DNA from: Paenibacillus sp. UNC499MF
Lineage (GTDB): Bacteria > Bacillota > Bacilli > Paenibacillales > NBRC-103111
Assembly (NCBI RefSeq): GCF_900107975.1
Contig: NZ_FNVF01000009.1
Span: 1 to 64,000 of the forward strand
Direction: 5' to 3'
Length of the DNA: 64,000 nucleotides
Below the pieces are notes generated by a model. That model did no database searches. It saw only the letters and a program-made list of their open reading frames with translations, and was not told the DNA's origin. A program made the translations under genes and the position numbers. This document shows, in pieces, positions 63,301-64,000 of this stretch (position 1 is its first letter; every line of letters begins with the position of its first letter).

Positions 63301-64000
63301 AGCTTCAGAGCCCGGGCGGCAAGGTGGCCAAGCAGCCCGACATGTCCGACTGGTTCTATGTGCCGACATGGAAAAAAGAGCAGCTGCTTCCTTGCTCCGC
63401 CAACATGAACGCAGCAGACATGGCCGGTAATTGGCTTGTATTCGCCGATGAAAACGGCTTGGCCGCCGATATTATCGCATTCTTGGCCGAGTGTGAAGGG
63501 CAAATCATCGTAGTTAGCGCAGGCGAGCATTACGAACAGGCGGCTGCTCATCAATATACCTTGAATCCGCAAAATGAAGATCACTATAGGAAGCTTTTTG
63601 CTGATCTGGAAGCTCAGGGAGCACTGCCTGATCGGCTGCTTCATACATGGGGAATTTCCGCCCCATCTTCCCGCAACAGCGGTTCAGCTTGGCTGCGGGC
63701 CACACAGGAACGCGGGTACTACAGCTTGTTATACACGGGCAAAGCGCTGAAGAAACAACCTTCGGGACATGAAATGCGCATGTGGGTGCTGACGGATAAT
63801 ATGCAGGCTATTGCCGGCGAGTCTGTCCTGTATCCTGAGAAAGCGACAGTACTTGGACCATGCCGGGTTATTCCGCAGGAATTACCGCACGTTCATTGCC
63901 ACAGCATCGATATTAACCTGCCGGAAGCGGAAAGCTGGCAGAGAGATAGACTGATCCGCCGTCTGCTCGACGAATTTGGCGCTGCCCGGTTCGAATTGGC
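57369..64000 (+). CDS. Hybrid NRPS-PKS, C-A-T-KS-AT-(KR), cut by window end
   Basis: At least 2210 residues from GTG 57369, open to the last base. Condensation domain with HHILFDGWS (His148). Adenylation domain with TSGSTGKPKG (Thr621) and code D665-A666-F669-L708-V732-G734-A758-V766-I767-K, hydrophobic, perhaps aromatic. Carrier GGNSI (Ser1007). Ketosynthase from DIAIIG (1084), with TACSTSL (Cys1254), EAHGSGT (His1390) and KTNIGHLDA (His1428). Acyltransferase with FSGQGSQ, GYSFGEYAAA (Ser1707) and the specificity motif T1802-A-S-H1805 in place of HAFH. From about 1990 a ketoreductase-like N-terminal subdomain begins ('WYVPTWKKEQLL'). The order parallels ClbB after ClbN in colibactin synthesis. 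Confidence 0.93.
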   Translation, partial: MKEPQKLDKSNVEDILALTPMQSGMLLQYLRDPETTQYVELIALVVSGELEPSLFERAWAYVVQTNEALRSLYRWKEVNQPVQIVLREHRPVIRYEDYSGYRESAQAGLIANRIASDKKEKFTLDQVPFRLTLCKQTERKHTLLMSFHHILFDGWSTGILLKEWRSAYLTLAQGQEPERQDKPRLKQFISLLQQQDKQAQEDYWSRYLHDMRNRPIGTRSALASGTPEMALYTKKRNSTFTARLHRWVRSAEVTQAVLLYTAWGILLQHYTNSDDVLFGTTVSGRNTNIPGMEQMVGLFINTLPFRMTAGPDKLLPGLLAEVNASIQASEEHANTSLTDIKTYGGLRAEGNPFDTLVVVENYPLDEVLTSTDGPLVMEPHHIEEETEFDLTLRITVAEKLELTFSYNKQAYPENMIKRLAHHYLYILEQITQVSTQVTAYRETRLKDIGILTHEEREQILLFNLTTSNYPGGKSVHELFEEQALLSSESLAVTDERQSYTYRELNEQANRIARSLQAKGMESGQVVGLMANRSTELIAGIFGILKAGGVYLPLDSAHPAERIAYMLSDGNVRIVLASPGLEVLIPEEAQVLELDEALLHRGEASGLPPAGGPDHPAYVMYTSGSTGKPKGVIVGHRGIVRLVRNTNYVQFEARDRVLQAGAIGFDALTFEVFGALLNGASLHIADKHTLLDNARLDTFLRTRAISGGLLTPALFNQLAQQRPEMFAGIRNLVVGGDVLSPKHIEAVRQACPGLTIWNAYGPTENTVISTCFRIDREFNEHIPIGRPISNSSAYIVDRYDNLLPIGIPGELIVGGDGVALGYLNRAELTAEKFITDPFRSSGIIYKTGDMARWQEDGTIEYMGRMDQQVKIRGHRIETGEIETMLLQHKSVQEAAVTVQPRGAQTELCAYVTATETVSVSDLRAYLAAKLPDYMIPSHIVHLERIPLTPNGKLDRKALSALAEAPREVQEAAMPRTELENHIADAWKAVLELDRIGIHDKYFEVGGNSINLIQLQSKLQRQLKREIPIVMLFQYPTVYELAAHLAGESERSADPGIERAAAGRKNEQSSLAQSSRAKHDNEGSRDIAIIGLAGRFPGARNVHEFWSNLRQGRESISFFSDDELAEYGFDRQLLERPEFVKAKGVLDEMDHFDPAFFGYTPDQAAIMDPQVRLLHECAWHTLEDAGCDPQRYAGSIGLFAGVTNNFHWLSQLSDRLHGNLSDMFEVDSLNDSYTVSTRISHKLNLKGPAISLQTACSTSLVAVHLACQSILNGDCDLALAGGASIVLPHKSGYLYQEGMVKSPDGHCRTFDAKAKGTIGGDGVGLVALKSLEAAIADGDRIYAVIKGSAINNDGSRKVGFTAPSVQGQADVIARAQEAAAIPAESITYVEAHGSGTTLGDPIEIEALTKAFRTDKTGFCRIGSVKTNIGHLDAAAGVAGLIKTALALHYKELPPSLHYETPNPNIDFASSPFVVNTGLTDWRSDGYPLRAGVSSFGIGGTNAHVIMEEAPEQENAGKGRADQVLLLSAQTPAALDSMTANLGVYLREHPSANLADIAYTLQTGRRPFKYRRMLSCSTVEEAVAALTPSADRASFDARKVISGTAGEERGSIVFMFSGQGSQYINMGKGLYETEPVFREEMNRCFRLYLDITGSDMKVMLYPDAGAEAAAASSPLNQTKHIQPAMLMLEYALARLLLSWGVKPDAMIGYSFGEYAAACLAGVMSLEEAMRLIILRGELMQQVPPGGMLSVPLPEQDIKPLLTGSLSLAVVNGPSCIVSGPEEEIAAFEQQMKAGKYVCMRLPVSTASHSSLLREVAEPFAEAVRQVRLNPPQIPYVSTTTGKWITDEDATDPDYWTRHMTDTVRFADGIERLVEQQGRLFVEIGPGQDLTLLARRYIDTKRGQQAFNLMRPEQNSIPDTSLLVNRIGRLWLYGQSVDWRAFHGEEPRLRLSLPAYPFAGQRYWIESAAASSLLPAGSAKSKLQSPGGKVAKQPDMSDWFYVPTWKKEQLLPCSANMNAADMAGNWLVFADENGLAADIIAFLAECEGQIIVVSAGEHYEQAAAHQYTLNPQNEDHYRKLFADLEAQGALPDRLLHTWGISAPSSRNSGSAWLRATQERGYYSLLYTGKALKKQPSGHEMRMWVLTDNMQAIAGESVLYPEKATVLGPCRVIPQELPHVHCHSIDINLPEAESWQRDRLIRRLLDEFGAARFEL

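Overview
The window looks like a chromosomal accessory region of a Paenibacillaceae member (Paenibacillus or a close relative). Pointers are strong GGAGG ribosome binding sites, several GTG starts, a DdlR-type MocR regulator beside ddl, a rifamycin phosphotransferase, two YheC/YheD-like ATP-grasp proteins and a large NRPS/PKS locus. Functional assignments rest on motifs and family resemblance read by eye; no database search was possible. No rRNA, tRNA or CRISPR array was seen, and no intact transposase.

Layout. 1-6551: a partial unknown gene, a flavin-binding PNPOx-like protein, two MocR-type regulators and a ddlR-ddl-aminotransferase operon. 6588-9193: a scar joining the 3' part of an enolase-superfamily gene to half of an MFS gene, then a CPBP membrane protease and a SUKH protein. 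9450-14600: drug-resistance genes (TetX-like monooxygenase with its TetR, then rifamycin phosphotransferase), with clear operators and promoters. 14626-24948: a metabolic and regulatory patchwork (MetX-like hydrolase/LysR, LacI, HAD, TetR/alcohol dehydrogenase, SDR, cupin, PadR with a pentapeptide-repeat protein and an ABC exporter). 25200-30430: a TetR-MFS pair sharing two copies of one operator, a Tn3-family transposase remnant, an EmrB/QacA-like MFS exporter and an MGT-type glycosyltransferase. 31154-35850: a compact five-gene phosphonate cassette in which the three enzymes that make 2-aminoethylphosphonate from PEP are bracketed by two small ATP-grasp proteins. 36000-45900: Rrf2, ThuA, DinB, methyltransferase, APS kinase, tandem-MerR, DUF6273-like, RCC1-repeat, MarR/SDR, VOC and kinase genes, with duplicated and decayed gene ends between them.

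46162-64000: the left part of a large NRPS/PKS cluster that runs off the right edge. The first NRPS (C-A-T-E) has an Asn-type specificity code and an epimerase, so it should make N-acyl-D-Asn. Next is a secreted S12 peptidase with three C-terminal membrane helices, the ClbP/ZmaM/XcnG architecture that removes acyl-D-Asn from a prodrug. A type II thioesterase follows, then four genes that build a hydroxymalonyl-type extender on a dedicated ACP (3-hydroxyacyl-CoA dehydrogenase, FkbH-like, ACP, acyl-CoA dehydrogenase), then a C-A-T-KS-AT-(KR) hybrid synthetase cut by the window. This is the logic of zwittermicin, colibactin and paenilamicin-type prodrug antibiotics.

The best candidates for something undescribed are the phosphonate cassette with paired ATP-grasp proteins (possibly a phosphonopeptide or a 2-AEP conjugate) and the exact product of the D-Asn prodrug cluster, including the BtrH-like protein that opens it.
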